DNA of 64,000 nucleotides from Peltaster fructicola (Eukaryota > Ascomycota > Dothideomycetes), in NCBI GenBank assembly GCA_001592805.2, contig CP051140.1, positions 1,861,501-1,925,500 of the forward strand, in the 5' to 3' direction. The notes beneath the pieces were generated by a model that saw only the letters and a list, made by a program, of their open reading frames with translations, had not been told where the DNA came from and searched no databases. Position numbers and translations under genes: made by a program. This document shows, piece after piece, positions 43,602-54,642 of this stretch. Within the stretch, counting starts at the first letter, position 1. Every line of letters begins with the position of its first letter.

Positions 43602-44129
43602 ATGCTTGAGGAACTACTTCACAACTTGCGTCGGGTCAAACGAGACGCTCTCATCATGCGAGATTGGCAGTTCGTACGAGCAGGCGAACAGCAAGAAGGT
43701 CCGGAACATGAAGAGAGACGAGGCCGAATGCTCGAGACGTACAACATGAGGCATTTTCCAGTGCCTCCCATCACTTCAATACACTATGACACAGTTCGAC
43801 GACGCCTCGACCTCGCTCAAGTTGAGAAGAGACAGCTCAGAGGTCTGTTACCATATGAAGGTGAGGACACAGCCAGCATGCAAGCACGGAACTACGCATT
43901 CGACAAAGAGCAGGTGGCAACTACGCCTAAGCGCGTCAGGACGGACGAGCAGCTTAAGCATGCACGAATCCGCATCGGACAGGTCAGAGGAGACCTGCCT
44001 TCCGACGAGTATGACACCCAGGAGATGCGAGATGAGCGCGAGCGCAAGGCCGATGTTGTCGTCAGTGAAGGCGCGAAGAGACTGCACAAACAAGGCGTGC
44101 TACAGAAGACCGGCGAGCTTGATCATTAA
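43602..44129 (+). CDS. Orphan charged helical protein, 5' end uncertain
   Basis: Conservative model starting at the in-frame ATG at 43602 (175 residues); the coding-like frame runs further upstream, so the true first exon may be missing. The product is soluble, strongly charged (many Glu, Arg, Asp) and mostly helical. Segments include MLEELLHNLRRVKRDALIMR, HFPVPPITSIHYDTVRRRLD and QEMRDERERKADVVVSEG. There is no signal peptide, membrane span or catalytic motif. I do not recognise it. It lies at the border between the housekeeping block and the looser region that follows. Confidence 0.5.
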   Translation: MLEELLHNLRRVKRDALIMRDWQFVRAGEQQEGPEHEERRGRMLETYNMRHFPVPPITSIHYDTVRRRLDLAQVEKRQLRGLLPYEGEDTASMQARNYAFDKEQVATTPKRVRTDEQLKHARIRIGQVRGDLPSDEYDTQEMRDERERKADVVVSEGAKRLHKQGVLQKTGELDH

Positions 44130-44356
44130 TATATACATAGCCAGTCGTCTCTCCACTTTCTCATCATGCCACGCTGCAGCCTAAATGGCTGGTGTCGACT
44201 CGGTCGACAAATGGTGCGGACGCATTGCTACTCATAACGAGCATGGCACGCACACTGGCATCATCGCCGACACCTCAAATGACAATCTTGGCTCCATCTA
44301 GTCGGAATGGACCGCGTCCGTGGGCTCAACGGTTCGAAGCGATAGATCCCGCAAGA

Positions 44357-45621
44357 TCAAAGGAGTCCGTCTTGGCAATACGCCATTGGGGCGTAGATTA
44401 ACATGTCGTTTGTCATGGAATTGATATGATCTGCTTGAGCTGTCAGCAGTACCATTTCTATGGCCACGCCAGGGTATGCGTTATCAGGCTGCTCCCCGTC
44501 ATTATAACCATAACACTTCCAGTACGGGTCGCCGCATGGGTTGACATCGATGAAACCATCTAGATACTTGGAGTATCTTACCTTGTAATAGGCGCACATG
44601 GAAGGATCCCAAGGATGGTGTCTCATGACAATTTGATATCCGTGGCAGCCATTTTTACACAGGTTTTCGTCGAAGTGAGTCGTGCTCATACAAGTAGAGT
44701 CAGACTTGATCATAGGCTAGTAGGCCAGAATATCGTTGTTGGCACAATACTCATAGACCCTGGAGGACTGGCTCTGAAATAACGACAGTTGAAAGGGCTG
44801 GCACGCTTGGCGTTGGTCTCGAGGCGTAAAGGGCATAGAGCCAGATCTCTTCTGTGAGAAACCGCCACCAGAGCCCGTCGTTGATACGCCGTTGTTGACA
44901 TTAGTGCCCAGGCCGTTGCCCATGCCGCCATCGGGCGTAAAGGAGCTCAGATCAATAGCCCATTCAGCAGATCCTGCGAAGCCCCAGATCTGATAGCATA
45001 GCTTCCGGAAGGCCATGATGTTGTGGTCCATATATGAGACCCAGTTATTGCCCGCGTTTACCAGAATCATGCTGTTACTGGATGCGTCGTACTGAGGTGT
45101 CAAACCGTCCCACGCGATTGAGAACTGTATCTCGGCGTTGCTGATGTAGCCCGGTGTGTTGGTACAGAAGCCGGAGACTGCTGTGGAGTCCGGCCCTGTA
45201 TAGTGACAGGTTAGCCCTGTACAACTTGAATCCATCATGCCAAAGCTGCGACCGTAGGAAGCCACGCCGACAGTAAGCTTGTTGGCAGGCACACCGGCCT
45301 TGGTGCTCATGGCAAGAGACCAAGTTGTTTCAGTCCAGTTGACGTGAGACCGAAGGCAGTCACCGTTGTCGCAGCTGTCTTGTGTGAAGTGCTTGCCCCA
45401 GTCCCATTGCCCTGTAGCCATCGTCAGTACTGCCAGCCGAATCTGCAGGTCGTCATACCATGTAGATCGTAAGTCATGTAGACGATGTAGTCGAGCAGGC
45501 CATACATATCAGCAATTGGAAAGGCACGTAGATACCAGAACGAGGATGGGGCCGCAACTGAGATGCTGTAAGGCAGTCCGTTGATCGCAAATGCGGGATG
45601 CCTCACGACCTTGGCCGACAA
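44357..45621 (-). pseudogene. Fossil of a GH18 chitinase (killer-toxin-like subgroup)
   Basis: Minus-strand remnant of a glycoside hydrolase 18 chitinase of the large fungal subgroup related to killer-toxin chitinase subunits. Recognisable parts are the barrel strand around DYIVYMTYDLHG, the block containing TKAGVPANKLTVGVASYGRS, the late barrel strand near QIWGFAGSAEWAIDLSSF, and a Cys-rich C-terminal region. The copy is incomplete and broken, with about two or more breaks, and looks like a decayed gene. Decay appears moderate because long stretches still read well. Confidence 0.75.
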
Positions 45622-45965
45622 CTGCTTGAGTCAGATACACATTGCAATCTCAATCTGTGTATACTTCTCTTGGCATGCCGAGTCCACCATCGGACGATAT
45701 GCAGTTGTGCGCCTAAGCATAGCAAAACTCCCTTCTGCCAACCATTCCAGACGACATCTCGCCGACGGCATATGGGTCATGTCACGCCTCCGTCTGCATT
45801 GACGAACACGTGATGGACTAATTCGTGCCTCCAAATGCTTGGCACTCTTGTCATGTAACTATGCCCAAAGATTGACCAGTCTCGTTCAACATTGAACTCA
45901 GCTTGAATCCATTGGTTCTGTAACAGCGTCAGCACTTCCTCATGTACTAGATCGGCAGATACCAC
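45622..45965. other. Spacer between chitinase fossil and SIMPL gene
   Basis: About 340 bases with short open frames on both strands and no recognisable domain. Confidence 0.35.
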
Positions 45966-46778
45966 TTACTCGACTGTGAAGACAAAGTCGGCAGACAGTG
46001 TCATCTTGGTTTCTTGCGGTGTATAGCTAGGGTGTGTTTCCTTCTTGGCACTGGATAAAGCCGGTCGGACCTGGGGCACGTTGAACGATGTACTTTGAGG
46101 CTGACAGAATCTATTCGCTGCTGAGAAAAGGCCCCCAGCGACGTTCTCGCTGCCCATCTCTGTCGGTACGATGACGACCTCGTTGTGACCTGGGCAAGTG
46201 ACCTGACAATAGTCCACAGCCTTCGTGCGAGCGTCCTTGGCAGCTTTTATCCGAAGCTGCGACTTGTACCGTTCTTCACTCGCTTCTGACAGGACCCAAG
46301 TTGGACCCAGGATCTCGCAATGGTCGACTGAGGTCAAATGAGTGGTGAAGTCCCTCAATATGGCAAAGTCGGTGAAGCGTACGTCAAATTCGATACGCCC
46401 ATGATAGCGACGCACAGGAACCACGTCGATGCTTCAGCCATCGATACTTAGAGGATTGTTGCTGAAGACTGAGCTATTAGGGTCTTTATTAGGATTCCTA
46501 CCAACGATGTCCTGTCCTTGTGCAAGATGTAGTGGCACATGCTCAATCCAGTCCTGCATCGAGAGGGATGTCTGGCTCCAGTGTGCTGGTGAAGTCTCTG
46601 GATTTTGTGCTTGCACTCTCTGTAGCATGTCTTCGATATACCTTGCTGTTGTCAAGACTTCTTCGGAAACCAACTGCTTGCCAGGTCCTTGAGAGGAACT
46701 GGCTATACGTAGATCGGCCTGCTCGGCTAGCGCTATGATAGTAGCATTGCCAGTCAATCGTAGAGTGAAAGAAGGCAT
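45966..46778 (-). pseudogene. SIMPL (DUF541)-like protein gene interrupted by an in-frame UGA
   Basis: From the ATG at 46778 to the stop at 45966 there are 271 codons in one frame, crossed by a single TGA at 46434-46436. The first part begins FTLRLTGNATIIALAEQADL, the typical SIMPL opening strand, and continues through a helix rich in Glu and Gln. After the TGA the frame goes on with PVRRYHGRIEFDVRFTDFAI and a domain ending TLSADFVFTV, the matching second half of the SIMPL fold. The family is widespread in bacteria and in fungi; its role is unclear. The residues on both sides of the stop read on naturally, so a recent nonsense change, a sequencing error or read-through are the options. No splice consensus removes the TGA. 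Confidence 0.65.
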
Positions 46779-47346
46779 GATTGTGGCATTTCCTGTGCAG
46801 CTGTGTGCTATATTGATCGTGCGTGTGAAAGATCAGAGGTCGAAAGCAATGACACGAACGTCACGTGGGTCGGCGGGACCGAGCGGAGTGAAAAGTGACT
46901 GCTAGCCTGCATTTCATACTCAAACAACCTTTCACACGACATACTCCAACCTTCTAGCATGGCACACCGTGGCAAGCATACTGGAGTTAGGGACCTCGAC
47001 CATGCGTATCACACGGTATCTTGGCACTCTCAAATCTGCCGGGAATAACCAACTTCACATCACTACCGCTGGAGATTCAGACACGTTCTCATGGTCATGC
47101 ACCCTGATTGAGAGCTCTAAAGCAACAAGAAGTATTGGGATGGGGGCGAGGAAGAGCGATGCGAGATCCCTCAAAACCTTACAACCTTATACCGCCCAGC
47201 AGTGGTTGTTATGACAGGCTCTCAGGCTCCGACAGTGTCCCTGCTACTCGACCAACTGCATTTTCCTGCTTTTCCACAAGACAATCGCACGCAAGCACCT
47301 GCGACTACTGAGCCACATCGCAAGTCAATTTGTTCTCCTTGCAGAC
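46779..47346. promoter_or_regulatory. Divergent spacer, SIMPL gene / secreted protein gene
   Basis: About 570 bases between outward-facing genes. A CACGTG E-box lies at 46862-46867. No gene seen. Confidence 0.45.
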
Positions 47347-47778
47347 ATGCTACTGTCCAACCTCAGCACTCTGCTCTGTAGCTTACTGGCAGCCATTGCA
47401 TCTGCAGCGGATGTCTATGCCAACTTTGTTGATCAAAGCAGTGGGAACACCATAACGCCAGCCTTCGATGTCTCCAATCCTGGATGCTTCAATGTGGACG
47501 TCAATGGCTATTCTGCAGGGGTCTTCTTCACGCAGGGCGGTACGAGTCCTGGCTCCAAGGCTCACGGGCCTTACTGCTTGTACGAGTACTACGCTGGTGG
47601 CTGTCCAACGGATCCGGATCAACTCGTCTACGCATACACTTTCCAGGATGTCCCAGTGAACAACCAGTGGATGTACTACATCAATGTATGTACAGGAAGC
47701 GGCCAGAGGTCATTCAGTTGGAGCGCCTCGGCTTGTACCAGTCAGGGCAATCTTGACGGAGCATTCCCACCGCCATAA
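47347..47778 (+). CDS. Small secreted cysteine-containing protein
   Basis: Single exon, 143 residues. A clear signal peptide (LLSNLSTLLCSLLAAIASAA) is followed by a mature domain of about 122 residues with six cysteines: GCFNV, YCLYEYY, GGCPTD, NVCTGS and SACTSQ hold the visible ones. The mature part is aromatic- and Gly-rich with several predicted beta strands (VYANFVDQS, GVFFTQGG, NQWMYYINVC) and lacks membrane or GPI signals. This is the profile of small secreted proteins that fungi release at surfaces or in host contact. I see no named family, and an effector role is only a possibility. It sits among broken genes in the looser region. Confidence 0.75.
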   Translation: MLLSNLSTLLCSLLAAIASAADVYANFVDQSSGNTITPAFDVSNPGCFNVDVNGYSAGVFFTQGGTSPGSKAHGPYCLYEYYAGGCPTDPDQLVYAYTFQDVPVNNQWMYYINVCTGSGQRSFSWSASACTSQGNLDGAFPPP

Positions 47779-49163
47779 GTGTGATCTATGGACGGAGCGA
47801 CGTCAGATGTCGTTCGAGGAGGTAGCCACGTCAGCAGGAGTACCACAGCAGCATTACACAGCCCGCTCCGAACCGTGGCTGCGCCTGACTGCAGGTCTTG
47901 GCTGGAACGATCTTGGGGCGTTGCACAAACCCCAGACCGCCAGCTGTGTCATTCGCATTTGCTAGCATCATGGGAAGTGTTAGCACCAGTGGCGGGCATG
48001 TGTACATTCCCGTTGTTCTTTCTTGACACATAGGTCAGAGGAGAAGCCTGGAGGTATGTAGTCCGTCGGCGTTTAGGACGAGAGTAACGTCTGGCGAGGA
48101 CGATGCTTAGCACTACTTCAATCATGGTTCTTCCAATACCATCTCATCTGCATCATTCCATGCTTTAGACAGTCCGCGCAAGGACGAGGTTGTCCACTGA
48201 CAATTCCGCTCCCGGGATTGCTCTGGCGATCACTCATAAGCCACTCGAGTCACTTCTGAAGCCAACCCAGAGAGGAGCGTGCTCATGTGTGTTGTTGTTG
48301 GGTGTGACGCCGCATCGATGCGAAATGTTACAATGTGTCTTCAAATTTGAATAGACAGCGCCAACATGAAGCCGTCTTTCTAGAGCAAGCTTCACTGGCA
48401 ACGTTCTCCAATATAACGTTTCTTTCTGGATGGCCAGGAAATCCAAGGACTCTCGGCGAGCTCTGCTTGAGAGAGAAACTTCAAGTCGTAGGCTCAACAT
48501 TGGGGCAACAAGTCCGTGAGCAGCTCAACACAGTTGGCAAGCCTCGCAAGATCGTCGTCGCGGGCTGGAAGCCAATCAACGCAGTGCTGTTCTTCCTTTG
48601 TGCAATGCACATAGCTCACGACAAGAACAATAAGCTCATCAAGAATGTAGACGACGTCGTCTTCGTGCAGTCTCGGTATGGGTGTCACATACATGAATGT
48701 GATGCCACCCGACTCATTGTCAAACATCGAGACACAGAAGTTTATAGACTAATGTAGCATCAGCATGAGATGGTTGTTGACGCCAGTAGTGATTCCCTGA
48801 ATCGTCGAGAAGAGAAGAAGCGGCTACAAGCCAAGGCTGTATGAGAAACACAAGTCAACATCCGCAACACGCCTCGCGTTCCCAGGATCAGCAGTCTAGA
48901 ATGCATCGACCGTGAGCCGGAGATGCATGGGAAGTGGCTGCTCGCCATCGTGGTATGTATATTCAACCACCAACATTCCCCGAGCTGTCGATTCAAGACT
49001 CAGCGGCTCTCAGACAAGGATGAATGGGATAGGCGAGCTCATGAGTGTAGCTTGTGTACCGATCCTACGAGGATCCCAGAATTGTCAAATAGAAGTAGAC
49101 CGACTTCGTCTCAGACTCGTCCGGGAAAGACCTCGCACATTCATTCACTCCTCATATAAAGTA
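47779..49163. other. Gene-poor 1.4 kb with one possible coding fragment
   Basis: A plus-strand open frame ending at 48757 reads partly like protein (for example REQLNTVGKPRKIVVAGWKP, then KLIKNVDDVVFVQSRYGCHI) but has no usable ATG near its beginning. A minus-strand frame at 48494-48727 looks equally protein-like, so I could not decide. Either may be a remnant. The rest shows nothing. Confidence 0.3.
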
Positions 49164-50871
49164 TCAACTCATCGAGAACAACCACTCCGCATCCTCGTAA
49201 CCTGCTCGCCTTGTCACCAAAGCATCAACATCCCCATGAGGTAATTTGATGCCATGTCCCAAGCTCTTCTCCGTTTCTGGGACCTCCAGTCTCCCGCCAT
49301 CAGGACCAGCTATGTCATAACCACTGACAATGACAGCTGTGAAGGCAGCGATGATATGAAACGCAAAGTGTCGACCAGGACAGACATGAGCACCTCCACC
49401 AAAAGCCGAGAAAGCGGTCTTTTGATCTTTTGTGACATGCGCAGGTCGTGCTGGGTCCGGTACGCTGGTCCTGCTGTTCACTCCGTATACTTTAGTCCTC
49501 GTCTCTGCTGGGCAAGCGGTGCTCTTAGCCATGAATCGACAAGGCTTGAACTCGTTGGTGTCAACTCCCCAAATCGACTCTTGCATCTGCATGAGAGGGC
49601 TAGCGACTTGTACAATGCTTCCTTTCTTCAAGGAGAAGATCTGATCTGTGCTTGGTAGCCGAACTTCAGTGTCGTCACCGACCCATCGGTTCAGGCTGAA
49701 GTCCATGTAGTGACGGAGTGTCTCCCGGAAAGTAGCCAGCAAGATAGGACATTCAGTCTTGAGCTTAGTTGTGTCAATCACATGGTGCGGTCCATCAGCA
49801 GTGATGCAGCCAGCGACCTCATCGCGGACCTGGCGAAGTAGCTCAGGCTTGCTGAAGATCATCATGACCAGCCAGACTCCTGCCATCACAGTATTGCTCA
49901 GAACAACGAACAAGCTGACTGTGCCTGCTCGCGCGACGATGTCCTCGCCAAGACCAAGACTCAAGTAGAGGTGATACTCGGGCGCTGACCACCTTCGAGG
50001 CCTGTTGGTGACCGCCATCACGGGTGTATTGCAGCAGCGCTTCGCAGAGACGTTCCCTTGCAGCATGACCTTTGCTCACCGTGATGTCGTGGGCTGGCAA
50101 GATCAGCAAACTCCAAAAAGTGGTCGACCCATGTCCAGAAGTCTTCTTCAAGATGAGGGTCATGGAGAAGAGGATAATCTGGTCCCCATAGGGCAGCACA
50201 AATCGATAATGTGAGCTTTCGTCTCATTGTCAAGCACAGTGGGACGACACCATCGTTCAGCTCCAGCATCTGTTTCGCCAGTTCAACTTGACCCTTTTCG
50301 TTGACCTCATCCAGCTCTGGGCCCGGCTTGTTGATAAGCTTGAGAGTGCCATCACCATTGAGATGGATGCCAAGAGTGTCGATAGCTTCTTCTGGATAGT
50401 AGAATAGCTTGCGCATTGCGATTTTCTGGATCTCGGTGAACTCCATAGTCTTAGGATTCTTATGTATTGCTCGAACAGCTTCTGGAGTAGTGGCGGCATA
50501 CACATGATAGCCTGGTACGGTCATGGCAAAGAGTGGGAGACGATATTTCTGGCTGATCCGTGTGAGTACGAGCACTGCAAGATCACAAGCACTTACTCTA
50601 ACATCTTGACATAGCCTGATCCTTTGGTAAAGATACCCCATAGATGGCCGAGCAAGGGAAGACCATTGGTCAGGTAGGGTGGCTCAGAGGACTTAGAAGT
50701 CCTGAGTAGCTCTTGTGGTAGGACAAGCAAGGACCATAGCACATTTGCAAGATATGCCATGGTGTCTCGAGGCAATCGTAACAGCTCGACAACGGTGTCA
50801 TAGGTGAGAATGTAGATAGCCCACCCAATGGGCCAGGTCTGAAAGGTAGGAATTGTAGCGATTGGGAACAT
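49164..50871 (-). pseudogene. Cytochrome P450, frameshifted
   Basis: From the ATG at 50871. Exon 1 (50597-50871) carries the N-terminal anchor (PIATIPTFQTWPIGWAIYIL) and the proline-rich hinge before NGLPLLGHLWGI. A GTAAGT intron leads to exon 2 from 50552. The frame then changes twice without splice signals: near 50100 (between FADLA and PAHDITVSKGHAARERL) and near 49990 (between VVSARV and YHLYLSLGLGEDI). The C-terminal half is intact: the ExxR motif ETLR, and the heme-binding loop FSAFGGGAHVCPGRHFAF with its cysteine. It resembles fungal CYP7/CYP8-like P450s. Two independent shifts in a gene-poor setting suggest a decaying gene; the substrate is unknown. Confidence 0.78.
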
Positions 50872-53093
50872 GATGAGGGTTGAAGAACTGTGTTGGAAAG
50901 ATGAGAAAAAGGGATAGACAACCATCGAATTTATACTGACTGCTCCATGGCTTCCGGATGTCAATCTGTCCGTGCCGTGTATGTGCGGAGGGTACAATGT
51001 CTGGAACATCCACTCACGAACTATCCGCATGACGATAGTTTGAGTGAGTGTCCATAGAAGAGGCATAATGAGTTCGTATAAGCCCCGAGACTTTCCTATC
51101 GTCGAGCTATCAATGCAGGAAGGTGGCACATCCTGTCGAGAGCTTCTCTGGATGAGGCAGCAAGCTCCAGACTGTAACAATGTGTTGATTGTGAGACCTC
51201 CTATAGTCGTGTGGGCACTCCTCGAATCAATCGTGCATCGGTGGACAATCGTAGGTGGTGGAAGTTTGCGTCGGGATCAGATCTTGTGGACAGGACATAC
51301 CACAAGATGCTGCGCTATGGTTCTTGCAGAGGTAGCATTAGCCCATTCGCTTATCCGCTGGAGATCTAGGCGAATACTTCGATAGGGCTTTGCGGCGTTG
51401 TCGTGATCATGAACAGCCATGACTACTGGTTCGATCGGCATTGGTGTTGTGTAGCTGCTCAGCAATCACTCTGCTCCATCAGCCGCCTCGTCCACGAGCT
51501 GGATACACCAGACCCACGATGCCATAAGCATGAGGTCGCAGAACGCTCTGTCAGAGTGCAATATGGACCACTGTACATCAGTCAGATAGGTTCTGAGCCC
51601 TGCTATATCACAGTATCTCCAACCAGCGCAATGTGTACGCGAACTCGCCATTGGTGGGATTTCTTTCCTCACTCACTTGTGAAGTACCTTGAGAGCTCCC
51701 GGAAGACTGATATCCGTGAAGCTCTGGCAGCTGCAAAGGCTCGTTTTTCCTAGTAGTGGCGTTTAAGCTACTTCAATCTTTCCATTCTGACACGCGGACA
51801 CGATCTTCTCAGCGTAATGAAGGTCGAGCTGGTTGTCCCTGCGTGAACGCCGCAGTCCGACTAGTCGTGAGTGCTCCACTCATGATGTCCTGAAGTTCAC
51901 ATCTCCTCGATGCCGTTGGTGCCGCTCAGAAACGATTGACATTGTAAGGTGATTTCAGGACAAGATATAGAAGGTTCGACCTTGTGTAAGCGCGACCAGC
52001 GTACGGAAACATGCCATGGCTACGGGTTTGAAGTGGTCTCACGGAGAGTGCCGTCTTGAAAGGCGCAGCCCGCGCATCATACCGTGACCATATTGGCTCT
52101 GCATCCAGGAGAACCGCTCAAGCGCATTAGTGCATGAAGTATAGTGTCCTAGACTCGTGTCTACCTCAGCTTGCACGCGGTTGCTGCTACTAGGAAACAC
52201 GAGCGTCAGGGTGAGTGACCCTCCTTGTGCGCAAAGCATCCGCCATTGCGGCGAAGAGGTTGTTGATGCATCGTGATTGAGATAAGGGCTCGAGACAGGC
52301 TATGAGCTTGGTGAGACATCCCAGCGACCACACCAGCACGCAGTCTTGTGTTGCTGATGTCCTTATCTTTGTGGGTATCGTGTGAGGACGAATACGACAG
52401 AACACGATGCAGGCTGTACATGATAAGTTGACAACATCGTGCCTGGGCGGGCGCCAAGCAAACAACTTCTCAACCAATCAGCGCTTGCTTGCTCCATGCT
52501 CAATCTCGTGGCTCTTTATTCTTCAGTCAAACACTGGCTCTCGACAATGGCATGTGCAAGAGCAGAATGCACAGGACGATCGCTCCTGCATACACTCCAG
52601 GATAAGGCATTGACACTCATGTCTTGCATGATACTGAGATTGCCAACACACTTTTCGGCGATGGGACCTGACTTCAGGCGCTTGATTGCTGCACAACACA
52701 GCGTCAAGACCTTCAGCACATTCAGAAGACGGACCATGGTAAACACTCTACTCGCTTGTCCTGCTGACTAGCAAGCTACTCTCACAGAACGACAGCAACG
52801 AAAATCCAAGATGGGAACTTGGCCTGCATTTCAAGACATAGTCAAGCCGCCAAATGTAGTATTGACAACACAGCAGTTGATCATTCAGCTCAACATTACC
52901 ATATCCATTACGATGAAGAGCCTCTGGGTTGCTCTGATTCGTAATATCCACTCTCATGGTGGCTGAGAGGTGAAACCCGCTTGTGGACTTAGGACCGGTG
53001 ACCGGTTGTGACCGGTGTGTTCATCCGCGATGCCTCACTACTAATGCAGCTCAACATGGCGACTCACCGCAGGCAAGTCACTCTATCCTGATC
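50872..53093. other. 2.2 kb without a clear gene
   Basis: Upstream of the P450 and of the hydrolase gene. A plus-strand frame at 51403-51753 ends in a plausible-looking stretch (SLVKYLESSRKTDIREALAA) but lacks supporting features. Other frames on both strands overlap and look random. No repeat or mobile element recognised. Just before the hydrolase gene, near 52994-53020, the motif GACCGG occurs several times in close succession. Confidence 0.35.
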
Positions 53094-54116
53094 ATGTCGA
53101 GCAGCAATGTTCCTGTTCAATGGCAGGCTTACGAGGTCAAAGCTCCTGCCCTGACCAGTGCAGTTCCGGTCATCGCTGCGATCGACATCCCATACATCTC
53201 TGGAGGACACCGATTCCAGACCTTGAGTCTGTATGCACCTACTACAGCCGAGACGAAAGCATTGATAGGGCAACCTGCTATCAAGCTGCCAACCAGGAAG
53301 GATGCTGCTCCCAGGATTCACGTTCACATCCATGGCGGTGCCTGGCGAGACCCAGACTTGACTTCCAGGTCCATCGAGGCAGCAGCAGCTCATGCTCTTA
53401 GAGATGGAAGCAATGACCTGATCGATATGATCGTGTCTATCAACTATACCCTATCGCCATTCCCAACACACCCTACCTCGCCATATGATCCTATCCAGGA
53501 CAATCACTCTGATCCTGCGAGAGAGGCACAACATCCTCAGCATGTCGATGATGTGCTACATGCTTTCAATCTGTTGCGCACACAGTATGGACTCAATGAT
53601 AGGTCGTTCATACTCTCGGGACACAGCTGCGGCGCATGTCTGGCATTCCAATCGATTCTGAAGCCTCCGACCTGGTGGGGTTCGACTCTTCAGCGTCCTC
53701 CTACTCCTGCTGCCCTCGTTGGGTTCAACGGTCTGTACGATCTGGTCGAGCTAGTCCAAGGACTTGGCCCGACGCACAAGAACATGCGTGAGGACTACGA
53801 GGGCTTCCAAAGTATCGCTTTCGGCAAGGACAAGAGCAGATGGCCAAATTCCAGTCCAGCTCGATTCGATGTTGATGAGATCTCTGCTAGACTCACAGCG
53901 GGAGAGGTACCACTGCTGGTATTGTTGGACCAGTCGCCAAATGATCAGCTTGTTCCTATGAACCAGACTCAACGACTCGAACTTCAGCTTTCGCTTGTGG
54001 AAGGGCTAGAGATCATGAAAGGTACACGCTGTGTTGGTACGCATGCTGCGCCATGGGAACAAGGTGATATGATCTGGGAGACAATCAAAGATGTGCTTAA
54101 GGTATTGAGAAAGTAG
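53094..54116 (+). CDS. BNA7: Kynurenine formamidase-like alpha/beta hydrolase
   Basis: Single exon, 340 residues from the ATG at 53094; the frame is open upstream only from a non-ATG codon. The oxyanion motif HIHGGAWRDP (HGGxW class) near residue 80 and the nucleophile elbow ILSGHSCGACLAF near residue 180 are both intact. A plausible catalytic Asp lies in LDQSPNDQLVP and a late His in CVGTHAAPW. The family removes formate from N-formylkynurenine in tryptophan breakdown and the kynurenine-NAD pathway. The protein is longer than yeast Bna7 (261), which is common in filamentous fungi. No other kynurenine genes are in the window. It converges with the SnoaL-like gene, leaving 34 bases. Confidence 0.82.
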   Translation: MSSSNVPVQWQAYEVKAPALTSAVPVIAAIDIPYISGGHRFQTLSLYAPTTAETKALIGQPAIKLPTRKDAAPRIHVHIHGGAWRDPDLTSRSIEAAAAHALRDGSNDLIDMIVSINYTLSPFPTHPTSPYDPIQDNHSDPAREAQHPQHVDDVLHAFNLLRTQYGLNDRSFILSGHSCGACLAFQSILKPPTWWGSTLQRPPTPAALVGFNGLYDLVELVQGLGPTHKNMREDYEGFQSIAFGKDKSRWPNSSPARFDVDEISARLTAGEVPLLVLLDQSPNDQLVPMNQTQRLELQLSLVEGLEIMKGTRCVGTHAAPWEQGDMIWETIKDVLKVLRK

Positions 54117-54150
54117 ATCAGCTAGCTATTACATGCTGCTCTCCCAAAAG

Positions 54151-54642
54151 TCATTGGGATTTCTGACTCTTGGCCCAAGCAGCATACTGTGCGGCTCTTT
54201 TGGCGACGACACCCATGATCCTCTCGATATCGATCATCTCTTCGACCTTGATGACCTTTGCGTCGCTGTTGAACCAGAGAGTCCAGATGTAATGTGCTTG
54301 ATAGCCACACACAGCAGGCTCGTCACCGAATGCCTTCAAATCCATGGTGCAGTTGAGGTCGTGGACTACGATCTTGTTGTAAGTATCGACAGCTTCCCAA
54401 TTGACGTCTAGTCTGAAGTTGGAGAAAATTGGGCCAAAGTACTCCATGAAGTGTCGATGAGCCTCCTCGTTGATGTTACCTCTGAACTGAGGCTCCAAAG
54501 ACTCTGCTGGCTGTAGGTAATGCTCACATGCTGGGTCTCTCGTCTGCCATATTGCACTCGCATCCCAGGCATCGGGACTATTGTACGCCTCAAGGTGTCG
54601 TCTAGCTGCCTCTCGCAAACGGTCTCTGAACTCTTCTGACAT
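54151..54642 (-). CDS. SnoaL-like / NTF2-fold small protein
   Basis: Single exon, 163 residues from the ATG at 54642 (the open frame begins further up at a non-ATG codon). An N-terminal helix (SEEFRDRLREAARRHLEAYN) is followed by DPACEHYLQPAESL and alternating strands such as NKIVVHDLNCTMDLKAFGD and IWTLWFNSDAKVIKVEEMID. This is the cone-shaped NTF2/SnoaL fold common in fungal secondary metabolism and as stand-alone unknowns. No catalytic residues can be assigned with confidence. Adjacent genes give no clear pathway. Confidence 0.72.
   Translation of the reverse strand: MSEEFRDRLREAARRHLEAYNSPDAWDASAIWQTRDPACEHYLQPAESLEPQFRGNINEEAHRHFMEYFGPIFSNFRLDVNWEAVDTYNKIVVHDLNCTMDLKAFGDEPAVCGYQAHYIWTLWFNSDAKVIKVEEMIDIERIMGVVAKRAAQYAAWAKSQKSQ

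Noticed and set aside
53094-54642. Two-gene metabolic cluster of formamidase-like and SnoaL-like genes
   Set aside because: Close convergent placement only; no further pathway genes nearby to support a shared role.
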